NCBI RefSeq assembly: GCF_028993575.1
Contig: NZ_CP118615.1
Span: forward strand, 5,919,001-5,983,000
Source: Micromonospora cathayae
Lineage (GTDB): Bacteria > Actinomycetota > Actinomycetes > Mycobacteriales > Micromonosporaceae
Reading direction: 5' to 3'
Length of the DNA: 64,000 bases
The notes under the pieces are model-generated. The model saw only the letters and a program-made list of their open reading frames with translations. It ran no database searches and was not told the DNA's origin. Position 1 is the first letter of the stretch; every line of letters starts with the position of its first letter. Of this stretch, positions 27,001 through 34,995 are shown in pieces. Both the position numbers and the translations under genes were made by a program.

Positions 27001-27577
27001 CTGGCACGAACGGTTCACCCCGGCCGGCGGCGCGGTCTTCTCCTGGGTGCTGAACAACTACTGGCCGACCAACACCCCGCCGGAGCAGGACGGGCGGCTG
27101 CGGCTGCGCTACGCGTTCACCCCGCTGCCCAGGCCCGATCCGGTGGCCGCCGGCCGGTTCGGTCGGGAGGTACGCGCCGCCCCCGCGGTCTCCGAGGTGA
27201 CCCGGCTCGACAAGTTCGACGTCGAGCCCCGGCCACTGCACCGACCCGCCGGCAGCCTGCTCGACCTGGGGTTGCCCGAGCACGTGCACGCCAGCGTCGC
27301 GCCGGCGCGGGCCGGGGCCGGGCTGCTGCTCCGGCTCCAGGACCTGTCCGGCCGGGCCAGCGAGTTCTCCGTACGGCATCCGGCCGGGCCGGCCGCGCCA
27401 GCCGTGCGGTGTCACGCCGACGAACGCGTGATCGCGGCCTGCCCGGCGGATCCGGGCGGCGCGGTCCCGGTCCGCCTCGGCGCGTGGCAGGTCGTTTCCC
27501 TGATCCTGTACCCCCTCGACGCGGCCGAGCCGGCCCCGTCCACCACCGCACCAGATCGGAGCGTGGACCATGTATGA
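24005..27577 (+). CDS. GH38-type alpha-mannosidase-like glycosidase with a histidine-rich insert
   Basis: The 1190-residue protein has an N-terminal beta-rich region of about 260 residues. The GH38 catalytic domain then opens with LHLVPHVHLDVGYTD (about 263-277), where the histidine and aspartate bind zinc. The likely nucleophile aspartate is in LTDVPSYSAAVPS near 380, and THADNEDL near 487 carries another zinc ligand. A middle helical domain (YGCEHTWTW and the following 90 residues) and a C-terminal beta-sandwich follow. At about residues 815-850 a Gly/Ala-rich stretch with PHHHPHSGQPHHH interrupts the C-terminal domain. There is no signal peptide. GH38 enzymes hydrolyse alpha-mannosides; the divergent N-terminus leaves the exact sugar open. 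The start at ATG 24005 follows the previous stop by five bases, and the gene overlaps the next one by eight. Confidence 0.85.
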   Translation: MFPLTLAVPGVDLPAFQPGPLNASTGWQPHRVELPVRIGADHAAGWLLRLEFAAGHGPCPDLEIDIDGVHRGFFHPTVRREDRSETYRHGPIAGDVLLEVPLPAEWLAEGDHVVTVTTTVDPAAATGPVEPPDGERRRHREQFGNHFGSGITWHRLTLDQTAPPPAGIDVDLTPTPLYLDRDGELHELVELTVSVPAGTPGWPRFARVVLAGHRYEFDLRRPGRDFGQVRVRFAVPVFDTTTAEVRVDDVPAGVFDLVAARRWTLHLVPHVHLDVGYTDVQGKVLELHSRNLDRALDALDHDPGFAFSVDGSLVVDQYLATRSAQRAERMLAALRSGRLAVNAFHSLFLSGIASLEEVYRAAYLASRLRERHGVPVTYANLTDVPSYSAAVPSMLRALGIDAFVGIENHHRGGNADSDLQHLASPVLWEGVDGARVLTHFSDTYSQLRFMVGDPQTIVGGAHALPRLLARYDRPDYLPTDLAVIGTHADNEDLADGDAGFAARWNARYAYPRIRVSTMEEYLATVRPLADRLPVWRGDGGSYWEDGVGTGAAVTAEHRRVQALLPTAEGLAALVGLVDPAYRPNRAALDAAWEGALYGCEHTWTWAHGTAHPHGQQVDDQLDWKRHQVHGAYRGALDEVRRALSQLGELVSTDGPTLLVHNPLGWRRDIEVRVETVRADPVGPDGPLPVEVLAECNGLRTLRVTVPDVPAFGYRALPMDAARTLSPGEEAGTPGGGPNAVEPADGWRPVPPTLVTARWEVTLDPRTGAVRGLRHRATGRDLLDTTRWTLGQVLYVLDGPETLTRGDGSAASAAGGGGAASTADGSAHGGQPHHHPHSGQPHHHDPYPRSTLLGRRPDRNLPDLTVLPATMRPVGLRRTYDGWRLRTVGDAPSLPRIEVDVLLRDTDDRVDVLVDLDKRRVLAKESVYVAFPFAAADPTFRYDRQQGWIDPATDHAPGACHDWFTTAYGVLVQDGADGPAVAWTSAHAPLFTAGDIVRGHWHERFTPAGGAVFSWVLNNYWPTNTPPEQDGRLRLRYAFTPLPRPDPVAAGRFGREVRAAPAVSEVTRLDKFDVEPRPLHRPAGSLLDLGLPEHVHASVAPARAGAGLLLRLQDLSGRASEFSVRHPAGPAAPAVRCHADERVIAACPADPGGAVPVRLGAWQVVSLILYPLDAAEPAPSTTAPDRSVDHV

Positions 27578-29183
27578 CCACAGCCTGACCAGACGCCGGT
27601 TCCTGACCATGGCCGGTGGTGCCGCGGTCACCCTGGCCGGTGCCGGCGCACTCGCCGGATGCAGCGGCTCGACGTCGTCGAGCGCGCCGGACGGCGCGAA
27701 GAGCGCCGTGCTGCCGGACTACGTGCCGTCGCAACTGGTCCGCCCGGATCTGCCGCCGACCCCCGAAGGGGTGATGGCCGGCTATTACCGGTACCCCCGG
27801 CAGCTGGTCAACGCGTTCGACGGCAAGCCGGCGGCCGGGCTCGGCGACGTCCGGATCCTGACCAACATGTTCAACCCGGTGCCGCCGGCCGCCGGCAGCA
27901 ACCAGTACTGGCAGGAGCTGAACAACCGGGTCGGGGCGAACCTGGACATCACCATGACCCCGTCGGCCGACTACCTGAACAAGCTGTCGACCACGCTCGC
28001 CAGCGGCGACCTGCCCGACATCATCCTGATCTCCGCCCGGCTGGCCCGCCGGGCCGACGTGCTCACCCGGCTCTGCGCGGACCTGTCGGACCTCCTCGCC
28101 GGTTCGGCCGCCGCCGACTTCCCGTTCCTGGCGAACATCCCCCGCGACTCGTGGCTGTCGACCGCGTACGGCGGGGGGATCTTCGCGGTGCCGATCTCCC
28201 GGTCGGTGGTGGGGACGATCATGTTCGGTCGGACCGACCTGATCGCCCAGCGGGGCCTGAACCCGGCACCGGGTAGCTACGCCGAGTTCCTGGCGTTGGC
28301 GCGGGGCCTGACCGACGCGCGGGCGAACCGGTGGGCGTTCGGCAGCGCCAAGGGAGTCATCACCTTCGTCGGCAACATGCTCGGCGTGCCGAACGCCTGG
28401 CGGGAGGAGGGCGGCCGGTTCGTCTCGGAGATCGAGACCCCGCAGCGCAAGGAGGCGGTCGCCCGGGTCGCCGAGATGTACAAGGCCGGGGTCTTCCACC
28501 CGGACGCGATCGGGGGCCGGCTGCAACTGCGCGACCTGTTCGGCAACGGCACCATCGCGCTGAACTCCGACGGCTACGCGGCCTGGGACATCCTCGCCGA
28601 CACGTACCCGGTGCAGGTCGGCGGGATTCCCGCCCCCGGCTTCGACGGTGGCAAGCCGGTGCACCGGGCGGGCACGCCGACGTTCGCCCTGACCGCGTTC
28701 CGCAAGACCGACAAGGACCGGTTGGGGAAGCTGCTGCGGCTGGCCGACTGGCTGGCGGCGCCGCTGGGCACCAGCGAGTACATGTTCCGCAAGTTCGGCG
28801 TCGAGGGTCGGCACTACACCTGGCAGGACGACGTGCCGGTCCGCACCGACCTGGGCAACGTCGAGGTCAAGCTCCCGCTGGAGTACGTCGCCGACTCGCC
28901 GCACGTGCTCGGACCCGCCGACCGTACCCGGGTCGACGCGCAGCGCGCGTACCAGGAGAAGGTGGTGCCGAACCTGTTGCGTAACCCGACCGAGGGGCTG
29001 AACTCGGAGACCTCGGTCAGCAAGTCCGGCGAACTGCTCAAGATCATTGACACCGCGGAGCTGGACATCGTGGCCGGTCGGAAGCCGATCAGCGCCTGGG
29101 ACGACGCGGTCGCCCAGTGGAAGGCCGCCGGCGGGGACCAGATCCGTGGCGAGTACGAGAAGGCGCTCGCCGACCAGAAGTAG
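27570..29183 (+). CDS. Tat-type sugar-binding lipoprotein of an LplA-like ABC importer
   Basis: The 537-residue protein begins inside the end of the GH38-type gene. Residues 1-31 form a Tat lipoprotein signal (RRRFLTMAGG, then lipobox LAGC with the cysteine at 31). The rest is a cluster-type large extracellular solute-binding protein of the LplA family: an N-terminal lobe with MFNPVPPAAGSNQYW, then SADYLNKLSTTLASGDLPD near 130-150, which is the family's characteristic stretch. It would deliver an oligosaccharide to the two permeases encoded next. No ATPase gene is present, as is usual for actinobacterial sugar importers that share an MsiK-type ATPase. Confidence 0.92.
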   Translation: MYDHSLTRRRFLTMAGGAAVTLAGAGALAGCSGSTSSSAPDGAKSAVLPDYVPSQLVRPDLPPTPEGVMAGYYRYPRQLVNAFDGKPAAGLGDVRILTNMFNPVPPAAGSNQYWQELNNRVGANLDITMTPSADYLNKLSTTLASGDLPDIILISARLARRADVLTRLCADLSDLLAGSAAADFPFLANIPRDSWLSTAYGGGIFAVPISRSVVGTIMFGRTDLIAQRGLNPAPGSYAEFLALARGLTDARANRWAFGSAKGVITFVGNMLGVPNAWREEGGRFVSEIETPQRKEAVARVAEMYKAGVFHPDAIGGRLQLRDLFGNGTIALNSDGYAAWDILADTYPVQVGGIPAPGFDGGKPVHRAGTPTFALTAFRKTDKDRLGKLLRLADWLAAPLGTSEYMFRKFGVEGRHYTWQDDVPVRTDLGNVEVKLPLEYVADSPHVLGPADRTRVDAQRAYQEKVVPNLLRNPTEGLNSETSVSKSGELLKIIDTAELDIVAGRKPISAWDDAVAQWKAAGGDQIRGEYEKALADQK

Positions 29184-29237
29184 GAGCCGGTCGCGGCGTC
29201 TCGCCCCACCCCCAGCGGAACTCGGATCGGAGGCAGT

Positions 29238-30176
29238 ATGGCTACCAGCGCGCCGGCCAGGCGCAACACCCGCTGGCAGCGTTTCAAGCGGGACCGCTTC
29301 CTGCTCCTGCTCGCGCTGCCCGGCGTCACGCTGGTACTGCTGTTCCAGTACGTGCCGATGCTGGGCAACGTCATCGCGTTCAAGGACTACCAGCCGTACC
29401 TGACCATCGCCGAGTCGCCGTGGGTCGGGTTCGCCAACTTCGAGGTGATCTTCAACGGGGATCCGGCGTTCCTCAACGCCCTGAAGAACACGCTGATCAT
29501 CTCGTTCCTCCAGATCGTCGTGGTGTTCCCGATCCCGATCGGGCTGGCCCTGCTGCTCAACAGCCTGCTCAGCGAACGGATCAAACGCGTCGTGCAGTCG
29601 GTGCTCTACCTGCCGCACTTCATGTCCTGGGTGATCGTGGTCGCGCTGTTCCAGCACATGCTGGGCAACGCCGGCATCTACAACAACTGGGCCCGCCAGC
29701 ACGACCTGCCGCTGCTCAGCATCATCGGCGACCCGGAGTTGTTCTTCGCCCTGATCACCTCGCAGGCGATCTGGAAGGACGCCGGCTGGGGGACCATCAT
29801 CTTCCTCGCCGCGATCTCCCGGGTCGACCTGGAACTGTTCGAGTCGGTCGCCGTCGACGGTGGCGGCCGGCTGCGGCAACTCTGGCACGTCACCCTGCCG
29901 GCGATCCGGTCGGTCATCGTGCTGCTGCTCATCCTCAAGCTCGGCGACGTGCTCACCGTCGGTTTCGAACAGATCGTGCTGCAACAGGGGCAGGTCGGCC
30001 TGGAAACCTCGGAGGTGCTCGACACGTACGTCTACAACCGCGGCATCGTCGGCGGGAACTGGGGCGTGTCGGCGGCGGTGGGGCTGGTCAAGGGCCTGGT
30101 CGGCGCGATTCTCGTGCTGGGCGCGAACAAGGTCGCGCACCTGTTCGGGGAGAGGGGGATCTACTCGAAATGGTGA
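29238..30176 (+). CDS. LplB-type sugar ABC transporter permease
   Basis: The 312-residue membrane protein starts at ATG 29238 after GATCGGAGG. About six transmembrane helices are visible, beginning with FLLLLALPGVTLVLLFQYVPM, and the ATPase-contacting EAA loop (ESVAVDGGGRLRQLWHVTLP) lies near residue 210. The pattern MLGNVIAFKDYQPY is typical of LplB/oligogalacturonide-type permeases that pair with LplA and LplC. It overlaps the second permease gene by seven bases. Confidence 0.93.
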   Translation: MATSAPARRNTRWQRFKRDRFLLLLALPGVTLVLLFQYVPMLGNVIAFKDYQPYLTIAESPWVGFANFEVIFNGDPAFLNALKNTLIISFLQIVVVFPIPIGLALLLNSLLSERIKRVVQSVLYLPHFMSWVIVVALFQHMLGNAGIYNNWARQHDLPLLSIIGDPELFFALITSQAIWKDAGWGTIIFLAAISRVDLELFESVAVDGGGRLRQLWHVTLPAIRSVIVLLLILKLGDVLTVGFEQIVLQQGQVGLETSEVLDTYVYNRGIVGGNWGVSAAVGLVKGLVGAILVLGANKVAHLFGERGIYSKW

Positions 30177-31114
30177 CCACGACCGAGCGCCGCACGATGC
30201 CGTCGCGGCCGCCCGGCGGCGCACCCGGCCGCCGACGACGCACCGTCAACGGCGCGGCCGAACCCCACCTCGCGGTACGCGGCCTCAAGGGCGTCGTGCT
30301 CCTGCTCTGCTGTGCCGTGGTGGTGCTGCCGTTCGTCGCCGTCATCGCCACCTCGCTCGCCGACCAGGCCCAGATCACCGAGGCGGGCGGCTACGTGCTG
30401 TGGCCGACGAACCCGTCCTTCGACGCGTACGCGGCGATCTTCCGCGGTGGCGTGGTGACCAGGGCGACGCTGGTGTCGGTCGGCATCACCGTGGTCGGTT
30501 CGGCGCTGTCGGTGTCGGTGGTGGCGTTGCTGGCGTACTCGCTGTCCCGGCCCGGCAGTTGGGGGCACCGGCCGATCCTGCTGCTGGTGCTCTTCACCAT
30601 GCTGTTCAACGCCGGCATGATCCCGAACTACCTGCTGATGAAGGAACTCGGGCTGATCGATTCGTACTGGGCGCTGATCCTGCCCGGCCTCACCTCGGCC
30701 TTCCAGGTGATCATCATGCGGGCCTTCTTCATGGAGGTGCCCCGGGAGATCGTCGACGCGGCACGGATCGACGGCGCGGGGGAACTCCAGATCCTCACCC
30801 GGATCATGTTGCCGCTGTCCAAGGCGGTGATCGCGGTCATCGCGCTGTTCAACGCGGTGGCGTACTGGAGCGCCTTCTTCAACGCGGTGCTCTACATCAA
30901 CTCGACCGAGAAGTGGCCCCTGCAACTGGTGCTGCGCACGTACGTCGTCGACAACACGCAGATCGGCACCGACCTGCCCGGTGAGGTCGTCCCACCGCAG
31001 CAGTCGTTGCAGATGGCCATCCTGGTCGTCTCCCTGATTCCCATCTGCCTCGTCTACCCCCTGCTCCAGCGGCACTTCGCCAAGGGCGTCGTCATCGGTG
31101 CCGTGAAGGGCTGA
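30170..31114 (+). CDS. LplC/YtcP-type sugar ABC transporter permease
   Basis: The 314-residue protein starts at ATG 30170, overlapping the previous stop, with GAGAGGGGG upstream. A basic N-terminus of about 45 residues precedes six predicted membrane helices. The EAA loop (EIVDAARIDGAGELQILTRI) lies near residue 200, and the end KGVVIGAVKG is the signature C-terminus of carbohydrate ABC permeases. It completes the importer with the lipoprotein and LplB-type permease. The substrate is inferred to be a processed plant or microbial oligosaccharide because of the surrounding glycan enzymes. Confidence 0.93.
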   Translation: MVTTTERRTMPSRPPGGAPGRRRRTVNGAAEPHLAVRGLKGVVLLLCCAVVVLPFVAVIATSLADQAQITEAGGYVLWPTNPSFDAYAAIFRGGVVTRATLVSVGITVVGSALSVSVVALLAYSLSRPGSWGHRPILLLVLFTMLFNAGMIPNYLLMKELGLIDSYWALILPGLTSAFQVIIMRAFFMEVPREIVDAARIDGAGELQILTRIMLPLSKAVIAVIALFNAVAYWSAFFNAVLYINSTEKWPLQLVLRTYVVDNTQIGTDLPGEVVPPQQSLQMAILVVSLIPICLVYPLLQRHFAKGVVIGAVKG

Positions 31115-31197
31115 ACCACCCCCACCCCCACCCCTTGCCCGCGACCGGCGCCGATCCGGCGTCGCGTCGCCGGCTGCCCGGAAACAGGAGAATCCCC

Positions 31198-33279
31198 ATG
31201 GACGAAAGGTCCCCCGGCACCGTCCGGCGACGCGCCCTGGCCACCTTCGGCCTGGCCGGCCTCGCCGCCGGCTCGCAGCTCGTACCCGGCGCCGCCGTCG
31301 CGTCCCCGGCGCGACCGGGCCGGGTCTTCGCCGGTGCCGACGCCCGGGCCAGCGTCGCCGACCTGCGGGGCACCGCCGGAACCAGCGACGGCGAACAGGT
31401 CCAGTTGCTCGGCTACCACGCCGATGCGCCCGGCGTCGGCGGCGGGCCGCTGTACTGGGACGCCGACGCCACCGAGGACGACAACGGCGGCACCGTCTTC
31501 GCGGTCACCGGCGTCGCCACCGGCCGGTGGAAGCGCCCCCACGACACCCGGATCGACCTGGCCTGGTTCGGCTGGCGGGGCACCGGCACCGAGAACGACT
31601 CGCCGAAGGTGCAGGCCGCCGTCGGTGCCCTGCCGGCCGGTGGCACCATCGCCGCCGGGCCGGGCAAGGTACGTCTCGACGACACCATCGAGGTGGTCGG
31701 TGTACCGATCGTGTTCCAGGGCGCCGGGGTGAGCGACAACGACGAGTACTCCACGCAGTACGTGGTGGCCACCGGCGCCGACGACGGTTTCCGGCTGTCC
31801 GGCGTACGCGGCGGCGGGCTGCGCGACCTCCAGGTGCGCGGTTCCGGCCTGACCGGCGGGAGCATCCTGTCCACCAGCCGCAACGGCACCGACGGCAACT
31901 ACATGCTGACGTTCACCAACGTCCGGTTCAAGGACGGCTACAACGGGTTGACGCTGCGCGGATGCAACACCGTCCGGTTCGCCAACTGCGTCTGGAACGG
32001 CTTCACCGGTCAGCAGGTGATCCTGCTCAACGGGGTCAACAACGACTCCCGTGCGGACCCGGTCGAGTTCGTCCAGTGCGGGATCGCCGCCGGCAGCGCC
32101 AACCCGGGCACCGACAACCTCGTCATCGACGGTCTCGGCGGCTCCATCAAGTTCTTCGCCACCGCCATCCTGTTCGGCCGGCACGGCATCTGGATGAAGA
32201 ACACCCCCGGGGCTTCGATCCCGAAGTTCCTCTACTTCGAGGGCGGTGGCTTCGAGAACGGCCACGGCGTGCCGGTGCTGTTGGAGGCGGGCGCGCAGGC
32301 CCAGTTCACCAACACCTACATCTCGGCCGACAACGAGCACGACAACGTCCGCATCGGCGCGGGCTTCACCGGAAGCGCCACCTTCAGCAACAGCATCATC
32401 CGGGGCAGCGGCCGCAACGGCCTGGACATCGCGTCGACCCGGATCACCGTCACCGGCTGCCTGATCGGCAACAACGGCCGCACCGGGCATCCCAGCTTCG
32501 CCCGGACGATCACCGGCGCGGCCGACAACGGTGCCGGCAAGGTACGGCTGACCACCGGCTCGGCACACGGCTGGGAGACCGGGGACCGGATCTCGATCCA
32601 GGGGGTCACCGGCGCCAACGGCACCCGGTCGATCGAGGTGGTCGACCCCACCACGTTCGACCTTCCCGAGGTCGCCTACTCCGGCGGCTACTCCGGTGGC
32701 GGCACCGGCTACCGGCTCGGCGCGGGCATCAACATCCGCTCCACGGCCAGCCGGGTGGTGATCGTCGGCAACGTCGTCGGCGCGCTCGCCGACGGCATCT
32801 CCCGTCAGGACTACGGCATCGTCAACGCCGCCGCCGACGTGCTGATCAGCGACAACGACCTGAACGGCAACACCGTCGGGCCGTACCGGCTGACCGGCGT
32901 GACGACCGCGCAGACCCGGATCACCGGCAACAAGGGCGTCGAACAGATCGACGGTTGGCTGACGGTTCGGGTCGCCGGCCCGGTCACCGACGGGCTGTTC
33001 GACTTCGGCAACCTGCTCTACCTCGACGCGCAGCGGATCCGGGTGGTCCGGGTGACCCGGGTGCTGGAATCCGGTGGCTGCGACGTGCGCCTGGACGCCG
33101 ACGGGGTGAGCGCCGGTGGCGCTGCCGTCGCGGCCGGCACCACCGTGCAGACCACCAGCCTCGCCACACCGTACCTGGTCGACGGGGCCGGCGGCCCGAA
33201 GCGGATGCAGGCCCGGGTGCTGAACGCGACCGGTGCCGCCGGCCTGCTGGTGCAGTTCGGCTACCAACTCGTCAGCTAG
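31198..33279 (+). CDS. Tat-exported right-handed beta-helix protein (pectate-lyase/tailspike-like)
   Basis: The 693-residue protein starts at ATG 31198 behind ACAGGAGAATCC. Residues 10-45 are a twin-arginine signal (RRRALATFG, alanine/leucine core, cleavage after AVASP). A GxxxDSPKVQAAVGALP-like segment near 135-150 is the opening of pectate-lyase superfamily (PF12708) and phage tailspike beta-helices. Many short repeated strands with N/T/S ladders follow (for example NVRFKDGYNGLTLRGCNTV). The C-terminal 130 residues form a smaller beta domain. Catalytic residues cannot be picked with confidence, so lyase or hydrolase remains open. As the last gene of the island it probably attacks the polymer whose fragments are imported. 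Confidence 0.82.
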   Translation: MDERSPGTVRRRALATFGLAGLAAGSQLVPGAAVASPARPGRVFAGADARASVADLRGTAGTSDGEQVQLLGYHADAPGVGGGPLYWDADATEDDNGGTVFAVTGVATGRWKRPHDTRIDLAWFGWRGTGTENDSPKVQAAVGALPAGGTIAAGPGKVRLDDTIEVVGVPIVFQGAGVSDNDEYSTQYVVATGADDGFRLSGVRGGGLRDLQVRGSGLTGGSILSTSRNGTDGNYMLTFTNVRFKDGYNGLTLRGCNTVRFANCVWNGFTGQQVILLNGVNNDSRADPVEFVQCGIAAGSANPGTDNLVIDGLGGSIKFFATAILFGRHGIWMKNTPGASIPKFLYFEGGGFENGHGVPVLLEAGAQAQFTNTYISADNEHDNVRIGAGFTGSATFSNSIIRGSGRNGLDIASTRITVTGCLIGNNGRTGHPSFARTITGAADNGAGKVRLTTGSAHGWETGDRISIQGVTGANGTRSIEVVDPTTFDLPEVAYSGGYSGGGTGYRLGAGINIRSTASRVVIVGNVVGALADGISRQDYGIVNAAADVLISDNDLNGNTVGPYRLTGVTTAQTRITGNKGVEQIDGWLTVRVAGPVTDGLFDFGNLLYLDAQRIRVVRVTRVLESGGCDVRLDADGVSAGGAAVAAGTTVQTTSLATPYLVDGAGGPKRMQARVLNATGAAGLLVQFGYQLVS

Positions 33280-33493
33280 GGCTACGAGCGGGTCCGGTCC
33301 CGGCGTCACCGCCCTGCCGCCACCGTCGTGACGTGCAACGGCACCGCCGGGACCGCGGCACCGTCACAGCACCGCCAGGACCGCGCGGATCGCGGCGGCC
33401 ATCACCCTTACGGCGTGGTGTCCCGTGGGGACAGCCAGCCACGACCCGAGCGATCCTCCCGTGGCCCTCGCGGTCCGCGTGCGACGTCTGGCC

Positions 33494-33886
33494 TCAACGC
33501 CGGACAGCAGGGGCACCGATGATCCGCTCGACCAACTCCGGCACCCACTCGACGTACTCGACCTCTGCCCCACCAGCATGCCGGGCATACAGGTAGCGGC
33601 CGGTCGGACTGGTCGCCTCCGGCGTGGTGATCTCGCCGCCCGCAGCGGTCAGCCCGGTGACGACAGCGTCCAGATCGTCGACGATCACGGTGGCGGAGGC
33701 ATGCCCGTACCGGGCCCGCTCCTCCGCAGGGCCGGCGATCACCAGGAAGTCGCCGATCGCGGCCAACTCGATCGCGTCGAACGCGAACCGCAGATCCGGC
33801 TCCGCGCCGACCAGGGTCCGCAGCGACGGCAGCGAGGCATCAAGGTCATCCACCCAGAGCCGGGCGTACGTCTTCAGGACGGCCAT
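33494..33886 (-). CDS. VOC/glyoxalase-like protein
   Basis: The 130-residue protein has two beta-alpha-beta-beta-beta units of the vicinal oxygen chelate fold: YARLWVDDLDASLPSLRTL at the N-terminus and ATVIVDDLDAVVTGLTAAGG in the second half, ending in YARHAGGAEVEYVEW. Length and layout match small glyoxalase/bleomycin-resistance-type proteins. I use ATG 33886 with TAGGGGAC upstream; the frame is open for 86 further codons but that part is arginine-rich and unlike any domain. The reaction is unknown. Confidence 0.8.
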   Translation of the reverse strand: MAVLKTYARLWVDDLDASLPSLRTLVGAEPDLRFAFDAIELAAIGDFLVIAGPAEERARYGHASATVIVDDLDAVVTGLTAAGGEITTPEATSPTGRYLYARHAGGAEVEYVEWVPELVERIIGAPAVRR

Positions 33887-34271
33887 GTCCCCTACCGTAC
33901 GTCGAGATCGTCGACCCGACCGTACGGGAGCCTGGGGGCGTGCGTCATCCGGTGCGGCGCGGAAGCCTCCACCGGCGGGACCGGCGTGGTGGCGGCCGAG
34001 CGCCACCGCGGCCCCTGCCCCCGGCCGCATCCGGATCAACGGCGACCGGCCGCAGGTCGGCAGGGGGTTCCCGTCGCCCCGCCCGGTGCCCCCGCGGTGG
34101 GCGAACGCCAGCGGGGCCGGCGCGTCGAGGGAGGCGTGGGACACGCCGGCACAATCCGCTGCCGATCGGGGAGGTCGTGACCGTGTGGGAGGACCCGCAC
34201 GGGCAGTGGGACGTCGCGCTGATCAGGATGTGACGAGGTCGGCGAGGGTCCGTGACGCCTGTCGATCGGAA
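33887..34271. other. Intergenic region with a possible gene 3'-end remnant
   Basis: About 385 bases between the VOC and TetR genes. On the plus strand the segment 34158-34233 reads LPIGEVVTVWEDPHGQWDVAL before a stop, which looks like the end of a real protein but has no supported start, so it may be a decayed gene. From about 34256 onward the DNA is also present near 61.56 kb. Nothing else is recognised. Confidence 0.35.
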
Positions 34272-34904
34272 TCAGGGCGGTGTCGAGAGTCGCGTCGACG
34301 AGCCGGCCGATGCAGCCGGTGGCGGGTGGGGCAGCGGGTGGGCGCCTTCTGGGCGTAGGCCGTCGAAGATGATGGACAGGTATCGTCGCCACAGGTCAGG
34401 CGGGGCATCCGGCACGTAGCTGGTGACATGGTTCGGTGCGCACATCAGCAGGATGATGTCCTCGCCGGTGACGTCGGCCCGCACGGCCCCGTGCTCGCGG
34501 GCCCGGTCGACCAGCGTCTGCACGATGTGGAACATCCGGGTGCGGACCCTGGTGACCTCCGGGGCCAGCTCGCCGGCCTCCTGCAGGAACGACAGGTCGC
34601 GTTGTTGCCGCTGATGCGCGGCGACGGTGAGGAACTCCAGCAGCGCGGCGCCCGGATCAGCCGCTTCGAGCAGTCGTTCGCCGACCGTGTTGAGCGCGTC
34701 GATCCGGTCGAGGACGATCGCGGCGATCAGGTCGTCCTTCGTGGGAAAGTGCCGGAACACGGTGCCCTTGCCGACACCGGCCCGGCGGGCGATGTCGGCG
34801 ACCGAGGCGTCCAGCCCTCGCTCCGCGAACTCGTCTGCGGCCGCAGCCAGCAGCAGCCGCCGGTTGCGGGCGGCGTCGGCGCGCAGCGGCCGGGTCGAGG
34901 TCAT
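34272..34904 (-). CDS. TetR-family regulator
   Basis: The 210-residue protein has a TetR helix-turn-helix (VADIARRAGVGKGTVFRHFP at residues 35-54) preceded by RNRRLLLAAAADEFAERG. The C-terminal ligand domain contains REHGAVRADVTGEDIILLMC and the end LWRRYLSIIFDGLRP, typical of the common SbtR-like actinobacterial TetR group. ATG 34904 follows AGGGTGG. It is divergent from an NADP-dependent oxidoreductase, and two GACC-N4-CGGTC-type palindromes lie between them, so it likely represses both. The last 95 or so codons are duplicated almost identically near 61.6 kb. Confidence 0.92.
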   Translation of the reverse strand: MTSTRPLRADAARNRRLLLAAAADEFAERGLDASVADIARRAGVGKGTVFRHFPTKDDLIAAIVLDRIDALNTVGERLLEAADPGAALLEFLTVAAHQRQQRDLSFLQEAGELAPEVTRVRTRMFHIVQTLVDRAREHGAVRADVTGEDIILLMCAPNHVTSYVPDAPPDLWRRYLSIIFDGLRPEGAHPLPHPPPAASAGSSTRLSTPP

Positions 34905-34923
34905 TCAGCCACCCTAGCAAGTT

Positions 34924-34978
34924 GACCGCGCGGTCCGCTTATTGCTAGCTTGACGACCAATAACATGACCACTCGGTC
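34924..34978. promoter_or_regulatory. Divergent promoter with two TetR-type palindromes
   Basis: GACCGCGCGGTC (34924-34935) is a perfect 12-bp palindrome, and GACCACTCGGTC (34967-34978) is a second copy with the same GACC/GGTC arms, 43 bases away. They flank AT-rich TTATTGCTAGCTTG and AATAAC stretches that would hold the back-to-back promoters of the TetR and oxidoreductase genes. Confidence 0.65.
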
Positions 34979-34995
34979 CGTTTCTGGAGGGGCCC

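Noticed and set aside
24308..27631. Very long open frame antisense to the GH38-type gene (1107 codons)
   Set aside because: Its translation is a Val/Gly/Arg/Pro-rich shadow without motifs, produced by GC-biased third codon positions; the plus strand has a clear family match.
27117..30224. Long antisense open frame over the importer genes (1035 codons)
   Set aside because: Runs across three well-supported genes and their intergenic spaces with no domain-like sequence; typical GC-rich antisense artefact.
33940..34233. 97-codon plus-strand frame before the TetR gene
   Set aside because: Only the last 25 codons look protein-like; the rest is Arg-rich, with no ribosome site, so it is noted as a possible remnant rather than a gene.
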